Positions 35,457 to 43,757 of a stretch of 64,000 nucleotides of DNA are shown here, in pieces (the first letter of the stretch is position 1; every line of letters starts with the position of its first letter). This DNA comes from Nigerium sp. (GTDB lineage Bacteria > Actinomycetota > Actinomycetes > Propionibacteriales > Propionibacteriaceae), in contig JADJTH010000010.1 of NCBI GenBank assembly GCA_016711325.1, positions 124,001-188,000 on the forward strand, read 5' to 3'. The notes beneath the pieces are model-generated. The model did no database searches. It saw only the letters and a program-made list of their open reading frames with translations, and was not told the DNA's origin. The translations under genes were made by a program, and so were the position numbers.

Positions 35457-37301
35457 TCACAGGTGCGAACGCCTGGAGCCCGGCAGTCCGCCGCTCAGCG
35501 CCGTGCCGGCGAGACTGCCGAGCGAGATGGCGAGCATGGTGGCCGCCGTGGTCGTGAGCGTGTTGAGGCCGGCGGCGTCCCCGCCGAGAAGGCTGGCGAC
35601 GCCGACCAGGCCGAGCGCGCCGGGGACGAGCAGCCAGAACGCGGGCAGGAAGCTGACGAAGGGTGAGGGACCGCGCGGGTGCTCGGCGATCAGGATGGTG
35701 ACCGGGGTGATGACGAGCGCGCCGATGAAGGCCGACATCACGCCGCCCACGAAGAGATCGGCGATCACCTGCGCGCCGTAGGCGAGGTACACCACGAGCA
35801 GGATCCACGGCAGCGCGCTGGGCCGCGCGCACCGGTAGACGGTGGTGCCCACCCCGAACACCGCGACTGCCACCCAGGGGCCGACCGGCCCGATCGGGTA
35901 TTGCGCGGAGGTCAGATCGAGGTGGGGGACGCCGACGAGACCCGACGCTGCGACCACCCCCGCGGCGAGGAGCGACAGCTGCATGAACCCGGCGGCGAGG
36001 CGTCCGGCGCCCGACATCATCTGGCCGGCCGACAGTTCGATGACGCCGGTGGTCAGCAGGCCGCCGGGCAACAGGATCACCAGGGGAGCGATCAGCGAGG
36101 GCAGGACGCCGGGATCCAGGCCGATCGCGCTCACCGTCAGCACGGTGACGGACACGCCGAAGGACAACGACACGGTCATCAGCGCCTTGTAGCGGCGCGG
36201 CGCGCGCTCGCCGAGCATGAGCAGGACGCCCACGACCAGCCCGAGCGCGGCGGCCAGCGCGGTCCCGGTCCACGAGGCACCCAGCAGCACGGACAGGGCG
36301 GTGGACAGCATGGTGTAGGCGGCGATCCGCTGCGGTCGTCCGTAGGGCGGCGGCAGCGCGCGGGCCGCGGCGATGCGCGTCCGGATGTCGGTCGGGGTGA
36401 GCGCGCCGGTACGCGCGGCGTCCACCACGGTGCCGACCTCGTCGACCTGCGCCAGGTTGAGGTCGAAGTGGCCGCTGGCGACCGCGCCGGTGCGGACCTC
36501 GCCTCGCGACCACGAGGAGATGAACAAGGCGGTCGGCATCACGACGATCTCGGTTCCCGGGGATCCGTTGACGCGCGCGATGTCGCCCAGCGCCGTCTCG
36601 ACGCTGGTCACGGAGTACCCCGCGTCGATCATCGCCTCGCCCGCGGCCTCCAGCGCGGCCAGGAGTTCGTCCGGCGCGGCGAGTTCGCCGGGGGCGGACG
36701 CGGGGATCCGGGGGCCGGTCGCGGTCGCGTGCGCGGGTGGGGGGATCGCGGGCTCCGGGGCGGCGGGCGTGATGTGGGCGGCGGGCGTACCCGGACGGAC
36801 GCCCGCGCCCGCCTTGGTCGCCGGCTGGCGCAGGGCGAGGACGAGGAGGCCTCCGGCGAGGAGGACGAGGAGCGCGATCGCCCAGGAGATCGGTGTCGTG
36901 GTGCGGGTGGACGAGGCCGGCGGTGAGCCCTGGAGCACGGGCGGGGCGGTCGGCTGGGAGGTTTCGGCCGTGGCGCTCGGCGTCGGCTCCGGTGTGGGCG
37001 TGGCGCTCGGTTCGTGGGGGGTCGGTGTCGGGGTCGGCGTGGGGGTGACCGTGGGCGTGGGCGATGCGGTGGCCGTCGGCGAGGGCGTGGCCGTTCCGGG
37101 GGCGGCGGTGGCGTCGGGCGTCCGTGTCTCGGCCGTCGCGACCGGGCCGGCGCTCTCGTCGCCGGGCGCGCCATAGGCCGGTGTCCCGGCGAGTCCGGCG
37201 AGCACCGCCAACACGACCGCGACGGTGGCCAGCCGGCGCGGCGGGCGTCCCGTCTGCGGCGGGCGTCCCGTCTGCGGCGACGGCCGGGCTGCATTGCTCA
37301 C
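35457..37301 (-). CDS. ThrE-type threonine/serine exporter family protein with a long Pro/Thr-rich N-terminus
   Basis: 614 aa. After an N-terminal signal-like segment comes a ~90-residue TP-repeat linker, then a membrane helix (ISWAIALLVLLAGGLLVLAL). The ThrE domain follows: a soluble part (LLAALEAAGEAMIDAGYSVTSVETAL) and about ten membrane segments covering the fused N- and C-terminal halves of this exporter family. The first residues contain PQTGRP twice, from an 18-bp tandem repeat. TAGACT lies 7 nt before the GTG. It probably exports small hydroxy amino acids. Confidence 0.85.
   Translation of the reverse strand: MSNAARPSPQTGRPPQTGRPPRRLATVAVVLAVLAGLAGTPAYGAPGDESAGPVATAETRTPDATAAPGTATPSPTATASPTPTVTPTPTPTPTPHEPSATPTPEPTPSATAETSQPTAPPVLQGSPPASSTRTTTPISWAIALLVLLAGGLLVLALRQPATKAGAGVRPGTPAAHITPAAPEPAIPPPAHATATGPRIPASAPGELAAPDELLAALEAAGEAMIDAGYSVTSVETALGDIARVNGSPGTEIVVMPTALFISSWSRGEVRTGAVASGHFDLNLAQVDEVGTVVDAARTGALTPTDIRTRIAAARALPPPYGRPQRIAAYTMLSTALSVLLGASWTGTALAAALGLVVGVLLMLGERAPRRYKALMTVSLSFGVSVTVLTVSAIGLDPGVLPSLIAPLVILLPGGLLTTGVIELSAGQMMSGAGRLAAGFMQLSLLAAGVVAASGLVGVPHLDLTSAQYPIGPVGPWVAVAVFGVGTTVYRCARPSALPWILLVVYLAYGAQVIADLFVGGVMSAFIGALVITPVTILIAEHPRGPSPFVSFLPAFWLLVPGALGLVGVASLLGGDAAGLNTLTTTAATMLAISLGSLAGTALSGGLPGSRRSHL
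37243..37278. repeat. 18-bp tandem duplication in the ThrE-type gene
   Basis: GGGCGTCCCGTCTGCGGC occurs twice without a gap (37243-37260 and 37261-37278), giving PQTGRP twice near the protein start. It could vary in number by slippage without breaking the frame. Confidence 0.9.
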
Positions 37302-37367
37302 GCAGCGAAGTCTAGGCCGGTGCTCTCCGTCGGGCGTCGTCGGCGGAAGGCGCCGCGGCCCCGGTGG

Positions 37368-38285
37368 TCAATCCGCCAGCGCGTCGCTGAGTTTCGCGAA
37401 CCGGACGCCGCGATCGAGCAGCGTCGGCAGGGCCTGGACGAAGCCCTCGGCGGTGGCGCCTGCGGGACGGTTGAAGTGCCCGATCACGATCGAGCGGTCC
37501 CGGGCCTTGCCGAGGCCGGCGGCGACGGACGCCTTCGACGCGGTGGCTCCCGCGTCGGCGTTGACGTCGAACGCGATGACCGAGACGCCGAGGCGGGCAG
37601 CGATCTCGACGGCGACGTCGTCGCACCATGCCGTGCCGGGCCGGAAGAAGGGCGACCGCTCGCCGCTGACCTCGGCGAGCGCGTCGATGCCCCGGACGAT
37701 CTCGTCGTAGACCCCGGCCGGGCTGTTCGTGCCCGCGATGCCGTAGGCGGACGCCCCGGTCACGCTGAGCGGACGGTGTTCCCAGCCGTGATTCGCCAGC
37801 TCGAACAACGGATGGGCGGCCAGGTCGGCGGCAATCGAGGGGTTGGCGTGGATCCAGCGTCCGTTGAGGAACAGCGTCGCGGGCACCTCGTGGCGTTCGA
37901 GGAGGGCGATCAGGTCGGCGTCGAAGCCGTTGCCGAGATCGCTGCCCCCGCAGGCGTCCAGGGTGAGGGCGACGCCGCGGCGACCGCGGGTGGTCACGCC
38001 CGGCACGACGATGCCGAACGCCGTCGGCGTCCGGGCGGCGAACTCGGCGGCGATCTGCTCGCGGCTCGGCCACCGATCGTTCGTGGGTGAGGGTGTGGGT
38101 GTGGGTGTGGGTGTGGGCGTGGGCGTGGCGGTGAGTGCCGGCGCACCGCCGGGAGCCGGGGAGCCAGAAGAAGGCGCCGGGGGAGTGGAGGGCACGCACC
38201 CACTGATCAGCAGTGCGCCGCCGAGCAGGAGAGTCCGCCGGTGCACACGCCTGGGCGCGGGGTGGGGGTGCGTGGCGTCCGTCAT
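37368..38285 (-). CDS. Polysaccharide-deacetylase-like lipoprotein
   Basis: 305 aa from ATG 38285; TACCCT 7 nt upstream (leaderless). Twin-Arg-like start RRVHRRTLLLGGALLISGC with lipobox ISGC, then a TP-rich linker of variable hexamer repeats. The NodB-like domain has ALTLDACGGSDLG in place of TFDDGP, HGWEHRPL for the His motif, and FFRPGTAWCDD. So the metal-binding Asp/His pattern survives, but the first motif is atypical. Probably an extracytoplasmic glycan deacetylase with altered specificity. Confidence 0.8.
   Translation of the reverse strand: MTDATHPHPAPRRVHRRTLLLGGALLISGCVPSTPPAPSSGSPAPGGAPALTATPTPTPTPTPTPSPTNDRWPSREQIAAEFAARTPTAFGIVVPGVTTRGRRGVALTLDACGGSDLGNGFDADLIALLERHEVPATLFLNGRWIHANPSIAADLAAHPLFELANHGWEHRPLSVTGASAYGIAGTNSPAGVYDEIVRGIDALAEVSGERSPFFRPGTAWCDDVAVEIAARLGVSVIAFDVNADAGATASKASVAAGLGKARDRSIVIGHFNRPAGATAEGFVQALPTLLDRGVRFAKLSDALAD
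38083..38128. repeat. Hexamer repeats encoding a Thr-Pro linker
   Basis: About seven GTGGGT/GTGGGC-type units encode TPTPTPTP on the minus strand in the deacetylase lipoprotein. The unit is a multiple of three, so length changes would alter the linker and not the frame. Confidence 0.8.
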
Positions 38286-38632
38286 GGCCGTCAGGGTACT
38301 GAGGGCAGTCGCTTGCTCGCCGGAACGGCACGGTGGGGGCGAGAATCACGACGCCAAGAAAAGCGGCGCCAAAGAAACTCGGCGCCAAGAAACACGGCGC
38401 CGAGGGACTGCGGCACCCCAACCTACAGCCCCCCGGGCACCATAAGAATACGATTACCGAGGCGCTTGAGCAATAAACTTGCTTAGGCGAAATTTGGGAA
38501 CTTCTTGGTTGCGATACTGCGTGCCGCGGTGGTGCCCCCCGAGGAGGACGGACGACACTGCCCCGGTTCCGGACAACACCGCCGTTCCTGCGGACAACAC
38601 CTGCGACAACACCGGGTCGACAGGCTGCGTCC
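38286..38632. other. Intergenic region with two small repeat families
   Basis: 347 bp between divergent genes. GGCGCCAAGAAA-like units occur at about 38350, 38365, 38381 and 38396 (15-16 bp spacing, the last degenerate). GACAACACC occurs at 38572, 38593 and 38605, just before the 38633 start, and could be operator sites for that HTH protein. An AT-richer stretch (38440-38510) may hold promoters. Confidence 0.5.
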
Positions 38633-39301
38633 ATGACCAGGCACGGCCTCTCCCGGACCCTTCAGGCACTGAACGCCGAGTGGGCCTCACTAGGCCACAC
38701 GCCGCTGCCCACCCCCTGGCTGTTCGCGCACGACGGCTTCGGCGCCGGCGACACCCTCGGCGACGTGCTGCGGCGCGTGCGCGAACAGCCGGACGCCGCA
38801 CTGCTGGCGTTGCTGACCCTCCACCGCGACGGCGACGCGGTCGCCGCTCGGGCGATCATTCAGGCGATGGTGCCCAAGATGGTGCTGATGGCGGGCCGCG
38901 ACGCCCGCGCGACGTTCGACGACTACCTGGCGGCGTTGTGGTTGCGGGTCGCGACCTACCCTGTTGAGCGCCGCCCCCGGGCCGTGGCGGCGAACCTGGC
39001 GCTGGATGCGCTGAAGACGGTGACCGCCGGCAGGCGAGCATCCCGGTGGGCGGCCTTGCCCGCGCATCGGGGCGATCCGCTCGACGATGCCGTTCCGGTG
39101 CTGGCCGCGGGCGTCCGCCTGGGCATCATCGACCTGCGCACCCAGCGCACGCTGGAGGCCGTCTATGTCGAGCGACGCACCAGCGCCGCGGCCGCTCGGG
39201 TGCTCGGCACCTCGGCAGACGCGGTGCGCTGGCGCTGCTCGAAGGGCATCCGTGCGCTGAGGGCGGCGAAGGGTGAGCTGTGGCTCGAGCTGGCCGGCTG
39301 A
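38633..39301 (+). CDS. Sigma-70-region-4-like HTH protein
   Basis: 222 aa from ATG 38633. The N-terminal ~130 residues are helical and unrecognised (LLALLTLHRDGDAVAARAII; DDYLAALWLRVATYPVERRP). The C-terminus has a helix-turn-helix similar to sigma factor region 4 (DLRTQRTLEAVYVERRTSAAAARVLGTSADAVRWRCSKGIRAL). It may be an atypical ECF-like sigma factor or a DNA-binding regulator. It is a monocistronic gene, convergent with the response regulator. Three GACAACACC repeats precede it. Confidence 0.6.
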   Translation: MTRHGLSRTLQALNAEWASLGHTPLPTPWLFAHDGFGAGDTLGDVLRRVREQPDAALLALLTLHRDGDAVAARAIIQAMVPKMVLMAGRDARATFDDYLAALWLRVATYPVERRPRAVAANLALDALKTVTAGRRASRWAALPAHRGDPLDDAVPVLAAGVRLGIIDLRTQRTLEAVYVERRTSAAAARVLGTSADAVRWRCSKGIRALRAAKGELWLELAG

Positions 39302-39365
39302 CGGCCGGCGCCGTGCCGGATTGCTGGGCCGGATCAACAGCCGGCGCTGGCGAACGGTCGCCGCA

Positions 39366-40022
39366 TTAGCGGCCGGCAAGGCCGTTCTCGAACGCGAACA
39401 GCACCAGCCCGACGCGATCCCGGGCGTGCAGCTTGGTGAGGAGGCGTCCGATATGGGTCTTCACCGTGCCCTCGGCCATGTAGAGGGTCTTCGCGATCTC
39501 GGCGTTCGTGGCGCCCGACGCCACCTGCTCCAGCACCTGGCGTTCGCGCTCGGTCAGCAGCGCCAACCGTGGATCGTGCGCGCCCGGCGATGGCGACAGG
39601 GTGGGAACGACGTGGTCGAGCAGGCGGCGGGTCGTCGACGGCGCGACGACAGCGTCGCCGGCCGCGACGTTGCGGATCGCGTTCAGCAGTTCGGCGGGTC
39701 GGGCGTCCTTGAGCAGGAACCCGCTCGCCCCCGCCTTCAGCGCGGCGAACGCGTACTCGTCGAGGTCGAACGTCGTCAGCACCAGCACCCGGGTCGGCAG
39801 GTTGGCCTGGGTGATCCGCCTGGTCGCCTCGACGCCGTCCATGACCGGCATGCGAACGTCCATCAGGACGACATCGGCCGGGTCGGCGCGCAACGCGCGC
39901 AACGCCTCGGCTCCATCGGGTGCCTCGCCGACCACCACGAGATCGTCCTCGGAGTCGATGAGCATGCGGAACCCGCTGCGGACGAGCGCCTGGTCGTCGG
40001 CGAGAAAGACTCGGATGGTCAT
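39366..40022 (-). CDS. NarL/LuxR-type response regulator
   Basis: 218 aa. Receiver domain: acidic pocket LADDQ, phospho-Asp in VVLMDVRMPVMDG, Thr/Lys switch residues in VLTTFDLDEY and SGFLLKDA. The LuxR-type HTH is at the C-terminus (LTERERQVLEQVASGATNAEIAKTLYMAEGTVKTHIGRLLTKL). Its start lies 3 nt after the kinase stop, so the two are one operon and form a two-component pair. Targets are unknown. Confidence 0.95.
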   Translation of the reverse strand: MTIRVFLADDQALVRSGFRMLIDSEDDLVVVGEAPDGAEALRALRADPADVVLMDVRMPVMDGVEATRRITQANLPTRVLVLTTFDLDEYAFAALKAGASGFLLKDARPAELLNAIRNVAAGDAVVAPSTTRRLLDHVVPTLSPSPGAHDPRLALLTERERQVLEQVASGATNAEIAKTLYMAEGTVKTHIGRLLTKLHARDRVGLVLFAFENGLAGR

Positions 40023-40025
40023 GGG

Positions 40026-41255
40026 TCAGTCGTCCCTTGGATCAGTCGTGGCGGAAGGCACGTCCCCGGCGGGGAGGGCGGCCGTGACGCGGAACCCTGG
40101 CCCGTCGTTGCGCGGGCCGGCGTGCAACGTGCCCCCCATCGCGATGACGCGCTCGTACATGCCGCGCAGGCCGTTGCCGCCGCCGTCGGTCGGGTCGTCC
40201 ACGCCGGTACCGTCGTCCAGCACGTCGACCGTGATCGACGAAGGCGTGTAGGTGAGGGTGACGGACGCGGTCGCGCCCGGCCCCGCGTGCTTGAGGAAGT
40301 TGGTCAGGGCCTCCTGCGTGACCCGGTAGATGGTCAGCGCCAGCGCGGGCGACACGGCGTGGGGCGTCCCATGCTCGATCAGCCTCGCCCGCTCGGAGGT
40401 GCGGGCCACCAGATCGGGGATGTCGTGCAGGGTCGGCGAGGGGGCGAAGGTGGGGCGGTCATCGCCATCGGGGCCGGCTCGCAGCACACCGACGATGCGC
40501 CGCATCTCGTGCAGGGCCTCGCGCCCCGTCTCGGCGATGGTGTCGAGTGCCTCGGCCGCCACCTCGGGCTTGCGCGTGGACGCCGCCCGCCCGCCCTCGG
40601 CCTGGACGATCATGACCGACAGCGAGTGGGCGACGATGTCGTGAAGCTCCCGCGCGATCATGGCGCGCGTGGAGGCCTCGGCCAGCCTCGTCTGCTGCTC
40701 GCGCTCGGCCAGCAGCATCGTGTAGCGCTCTTCAGCCGTCCGGACCCGCTGCATCCGCGTCTCGGCGATCTCACGCGAGCGGCGTCCGATCGCATACGGG
40801 GTGAGCACCGCGCCGAAGCAGGCACCCCAGAAGAGAATGTCGGCGCTCAGGTTGGTGTCGTAGTTCGCGAACCACCGCATGGGCCCGAGCACCGAGCCGA
40901 ACCCGCCGATGACGATGACGCTGCGCGACAGCGGCCCGGGCACCCAGCGCGCGACGCTGTAGGCGACGATCGGCACCGCGATCAACGACACGGTGGGCGC
41001 GCTGAACAGCGCGAGCTGCATGGCGCCTGCGGCGGTGCAGAGGGCGAGCATGGCCAACGGGGCGTGTCGACGCAGCGCCAGCGGCCACGTCATCGCGGCA
41101 GACAGCGCCACGAACACCACCCAGCTGGCGCGCTCGAAGCCGGCTCCCAGGTATACGACCACCGAGATCAGGGTCAACGACACGGCGAGGAACACGTCCG
41201 CAACCCAATCGCGCTGGGTCGCGCCCGGAGGGAAGAGGACATCGCTCGTGATCAT
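40026..41255 (-). CDS. NarL-family sensor histidine kinase
   Basis: 409 aa with five or six N-terminal membrane segments. HisKA_3 dimerisation/phosphoacceptor segment: MIARELHDIVAHSLSVMIVQAEGG (His in ELHD). The HATPase is at the C-terminus (YRVTQEALTNFLKHAGPG; VDVLDDGTGVDD; GGGNGLRGMYERV). No large extracytoplasmic domain is seen, so the signal is probably sensed in the membrane or by cell-envelope stress, as in LiaS/DesK-like kinases. TAGGCT is 8 nt upstream of the start. Confidence 0.95.
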   Translation of the reverse strand: MITSDVLFPPGATQRDWVADVFLAVSLTLISVVVYLGAGFERASWVVFVALSAAMTWPLALRRHAPLAMLALCTAAGAMQLALFSAPTVSLIAVPIVAYSVARWVPGPLSRSVIVIGGFGSVLGPMRWFANYDTNLSADILFWGACFGAVLTPYAIGRRSREIAETRMQRVRTAEERYTMLLAEREQQTRLAEASTRAMIARELHDIVAHSLSVMIVQAEGGRAASTRKPEVAAEALDTIAETGREALHEMRRIVGVLRAGPDGDDRPTFAPSPTLHDIPDLVARTSERARLIEHGTPHAVSPALALTIYRVTQEALTNFLKHAGPGATASVTLTYTPSSITVDVLDDGTGVDDPTDGGGNGLRGMYERVIAMGGTLHAGPRNDGPGFRVTAALPAGDVPSATTDPRDD

Positions 41256-41371
41256 CGCCGTCCAGCCTAGGGTCCTGTGTCAAAGACGCCACCCGCGGGC
41301 TCGTGCGCGCTCGGTCCGCCGCCGCGCCCGCGGGTCGCGGTGTGGGTCCGGCCCCCGCCTACACTGGCCCG

Positions 41372-41488
41372 GTGAGGACTCTCGGATGGATCGCGCTGCT
41401 CGCCGCGTTGGTGACGGCCCTCTGTGTGCCCCGGCGCGTCCGGCGTGCCCGCGGCGTCCGCCTCTGGGCCGACGCGACCCGGATCTGA
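41372..41488 (+). CDS. 38-aa single-span membrane peptide
   Basis: GTG 41372 with TACACT 6 nt upstream (a good leaderless promoter). It reads MRTLGWIALLAALVTALCVP followed by a basic RRVRRARG tail. One membrane helix. It sits 33 nt before the LCP gene on the same strand and may be transcribed with it. No homologue recalled. Confidence 0.45.
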   Translation: MRTLGWIALLAALVTALCVPRRVRRARGVRLWADATRI

Positions 41489-41521
41489 GGGCAGGTCCGG
41501 AAGATAGGGAAAGGGACGAGC

Positions 41522-42529
41522 ATGGGCGGGCCGAGGCGAGCCGTCGGCGGGACGGGGCACAGGCGCGGCATCGGCACATGGCTCCTCGCCATGGTGGGCG
41601 GATTGGTCACCGTATCCCTGATCGTGGGCGGCTTCTACGTCTGGCGGGTGTGGTCGACGGTCGACCAGGTCGAGCGCAGCGACACCCTGATGCCGACGGG
41701 CGACGACCGTCCGCCGGCCGAGGCCGCCGCGTCCGGATCGCTCAACGTCGTCCTGATGGGCAGCGACGCCCGCAGCGATGACGAGCGGGGGCGAAGCGAC
41801 GTGCTGATGCTCGCCCACGTGTCGCCCGCGCGGGACCAGGTCTACATCGTGTCGTTCCCGCGCGACATGTGGGTCACCATCCCCGATCGCGGCTACGCGA
41901 AGATCAACGCGGCGTACTCGTGGGGCGGCGATCCGCTCGCGATCCGTACGATCGAGTCGCTGACCGGCGTCCGCATCGATCACGCCGCCAAGATCAATTT
42001 CGACGGTTTCATCGGCCTGACCACGGCGCTCGACGGTGTCACGGTCAACAACCGCGTGGCGTCGAAGTCGGGCGGGTATTCCTGGCCGAAGGGGCAGATC
42101 GCCATTCAGGGGGAAGAGGCGCTCACCTATGTGAGGCAGCGCTACGAGCTCGCCGGTGGAGACCTGGATCGTGCCGAGCGGCAGCGGGCGGTGGTGAAGG
42201 CGATCCTGACCAAGATGATGAGCGCGAACGTGATCGCGAATCCGCTCACCTTCAACGAGGTCATGGGCGAGCTGGGCCAGTACTTCACCGTCGACAGCGG
42301 GCTCACCAACGAGGTGCTCTTCCAGACCGCGACGAGCATGCGCGTGACATCGTCGGGCGACATCAGGCTGCTTCAGGCGCCGATCAGCGGTTTCAGCCGT
42401 TCGGCCGACGGCCAGTCGATCGATCTGGTCGACGAGGCCCAGCTCGCGGAACTCGCGGACGCGATCCGCAACGGTACGATGGCCGCCTACTACGAGAAGT
42501 ACAAGGATCAGCCCTTCGCCGGGCGCTGA
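41522..42529 (+). CDS. LytR-CpsA-Psr (LCP) family glycopolymer transferase
   Basis: 335 aa. One N-terminal membrane anchor (WLLAMVGGLVTVSLIVGGFYVW), then the extracytoplasmic LCP domain with conserved Asp/Arg residues: VVLMGSDARSDDERGRSDVLML, VSFPRDMWVTIP, AKINAAYSWGG, and VRQRYELAGGDLDRAERQR. LCP enzymes move teichoic-acid-like or arabinogalactan glycopolymers from lipid carrier to peptidoglycan. The gene follows a small membrane peptide and precedes an alcohol dehydrogenase. Confidence 0.95.
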   Translation: MGGPRRAVGGTGHRRGIGTWLLAMVGGLVTVSLIVGGFYVWRVWSTVDQVERSDTLMPTGDDRPPAEAAASGSLNVVLMGSDARSDDERGRSDVLMLAHVSPARDQVYIVSFPRDMWVTIPDRGYAKINAAYSWGGDPLAIRTIESLTGVRIDHAAKINFDGFIGLTTALDGVTVNNRVASKSGGYSWPKGQIAIQGEEALTYVRQRYELAGGDLDRAERQRAVVKAILTKMMSANVIANPLTFNEVMGELGQYFTVDSGLTNEVLFQTATSMRVTSSGDIRLLQAPISGFSRSADGQSIDLVDEAQLAELADAIRNGTMAAYYEKYKDQPFAGR

Positions 42530-42581
42530 TCCTTCCATCACGCCCTGTCAGCGAAGGCGCTGTCAGCGAGGAGTTCTCACC

Positions 42582-43631
42582 ATGCCCGACGTGCTCGCGT
42601 ACGCCACCGCCGACGCATCCTGCCAGTTCCATCGCACCACGATCACCCGGCGCGAACCGGGGCCCACCGAGGTCTACTTCGAGGTCAGGTACGCGGGCAT
42701 CTGCCACTCCGACATCCACACCGCGCGCGGCGAGTGGGGTCCGGTGGCCTACCCGCTGGTGCCCGGCCACGAGCTGGCGGGCGTCGTGACGCGGGTCGGT
42801 GCGGACGTCACCGCGTTCGCCGTCGGGGACAGGGTCGGCGTGGGCTGCTTCGTCGACTCCTGCCGCGCGTGCGAGCAGTGCCGGGCGGGCCACGAGCAGT
42901 TCTGCACGAGCAGGGACGCCCCCACCGTCTGGACCTACGCCTCGGTCGGACGCGACGGGCTCCCGACGGCCGGTGGCTACTCGCAGGGGATCACCGTCGA
43001 GCAGGACTACGTGTGCCACATCCCGGACGCTCTCCCCTTCGAGAAGTCCGCGCCGCTGCTGTGCGCCGGCGTCACGCTGTACTCGCCGCTGAAGCGCTGG
43101 GGCGCCGGCCCGGGCAAGAGGGTCGCCATCATCGGCATGGGCGGTCTCGGGCACGTCGGCGTCCAGTTGGCCGCGAAGATGGGCGCCGAGGTGATCGTCA
43201 TCAGCCAGACGATGGCCAAGCGCGAGGACGGCCTGAGGTTCGGCGCGAGCGACTACTACGCGTTGAGCGACCCGGAGCGGCTCGGGCAGCTGCGCGGCAC
43301 GCTCGACCTGATGGTTTCCACCGTGTCCGCCACGATCGATCTCGATCGTCTGTTGCGCCTGCTGAAGCCGGGCGGCGTCCTGGTCGATGTCGGGTTGCCC
43401 GAACACGCCTCCACGCTGAGGCTGTCGAGCCTCACGGGTGGCAACAAGGTGCTGGCCGGGTCGCAGATCGGCGGTATCGCCGAGACCCAGGAGATGCTCG
43501 ATTTCTGCGCCGAACACGGTGTGGCCCCGCAGGTCGAGATCATCACGGGCGAAGACATCACGGCCGCCTACGACAAGGTGGTCCGCTCGCAGGTGCGTTA
43601 CCGCTACGTGATCGACACCTCCACGTTCTGA
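42582..43631 (+). CDS. Zinc-dependent alcohol dehydrogenase (YahK/CAD type)
   Basis: 349 aa with GAGGAG upstream. Catalytic zinc ligands: CHSDIH, GHELAG and the later VTLYSP-preceding Cys (LLCAGVTLYSP). Structural zinc: four Cys in CRACEQCRAGHEQFC. NAD(P)-binding IIGMGGLGHVGVQLA. The sequence type matches cinnamyl-alcohol/aldehyde reductases that are usually NADPH-dependent. It oxidises alcohols or reduces aldehydes in the cytoplasm. Natural substrate unknown. Confidence 0.93.
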   Translation: MPDVLAYATADASCQFHRTTITRREPGPTEVYFEVRYAGICHSDIHTARGEWGPVAYPLVPGHELAGVVTRVGADVTAFAVGDRVGVGCFVDSCRACEQCRAGHEQFCTSRDAPTVWTYASVGRDGLPTAGGYSQGITVEQDYVCHIPDALPFEKSAPLLCAGVTLYSPLKRWGAGPGKRVAIIGMGGLGHVGVQLAAKMGAEVIVISQTMAKREDGLRFGASDYYALSDPERLGQLRGTLDLMVSTVSATIDLDRLLRLLKPGGVLVDVGLPEHASTLRLSSLTGGNKVLAGSQIGGIAETQEMLDFCAEHGVAPQVEIITGEDITAAYDKVVRSQVRYRYVIDTSTF

Positions 43632-43757
43632 GCGGGTTCGCGGCGTCCGGCGAGGCTCGCCGACCACCTCGGCGAACGCGCCGACCGCACCGGGTAACGC
43701 GCGCCGCGGCAACCGTTGCCGTCCTGAAACGCGCCGGAAATATCGGTTTCCTACCCT

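Noticed and set aside
38083..38128. CRISPR-like or satellite repeat
   Set aside because: It is a coding hexamer repeat (Thr-Pro linker) inside the deacetylase lipoprotein.
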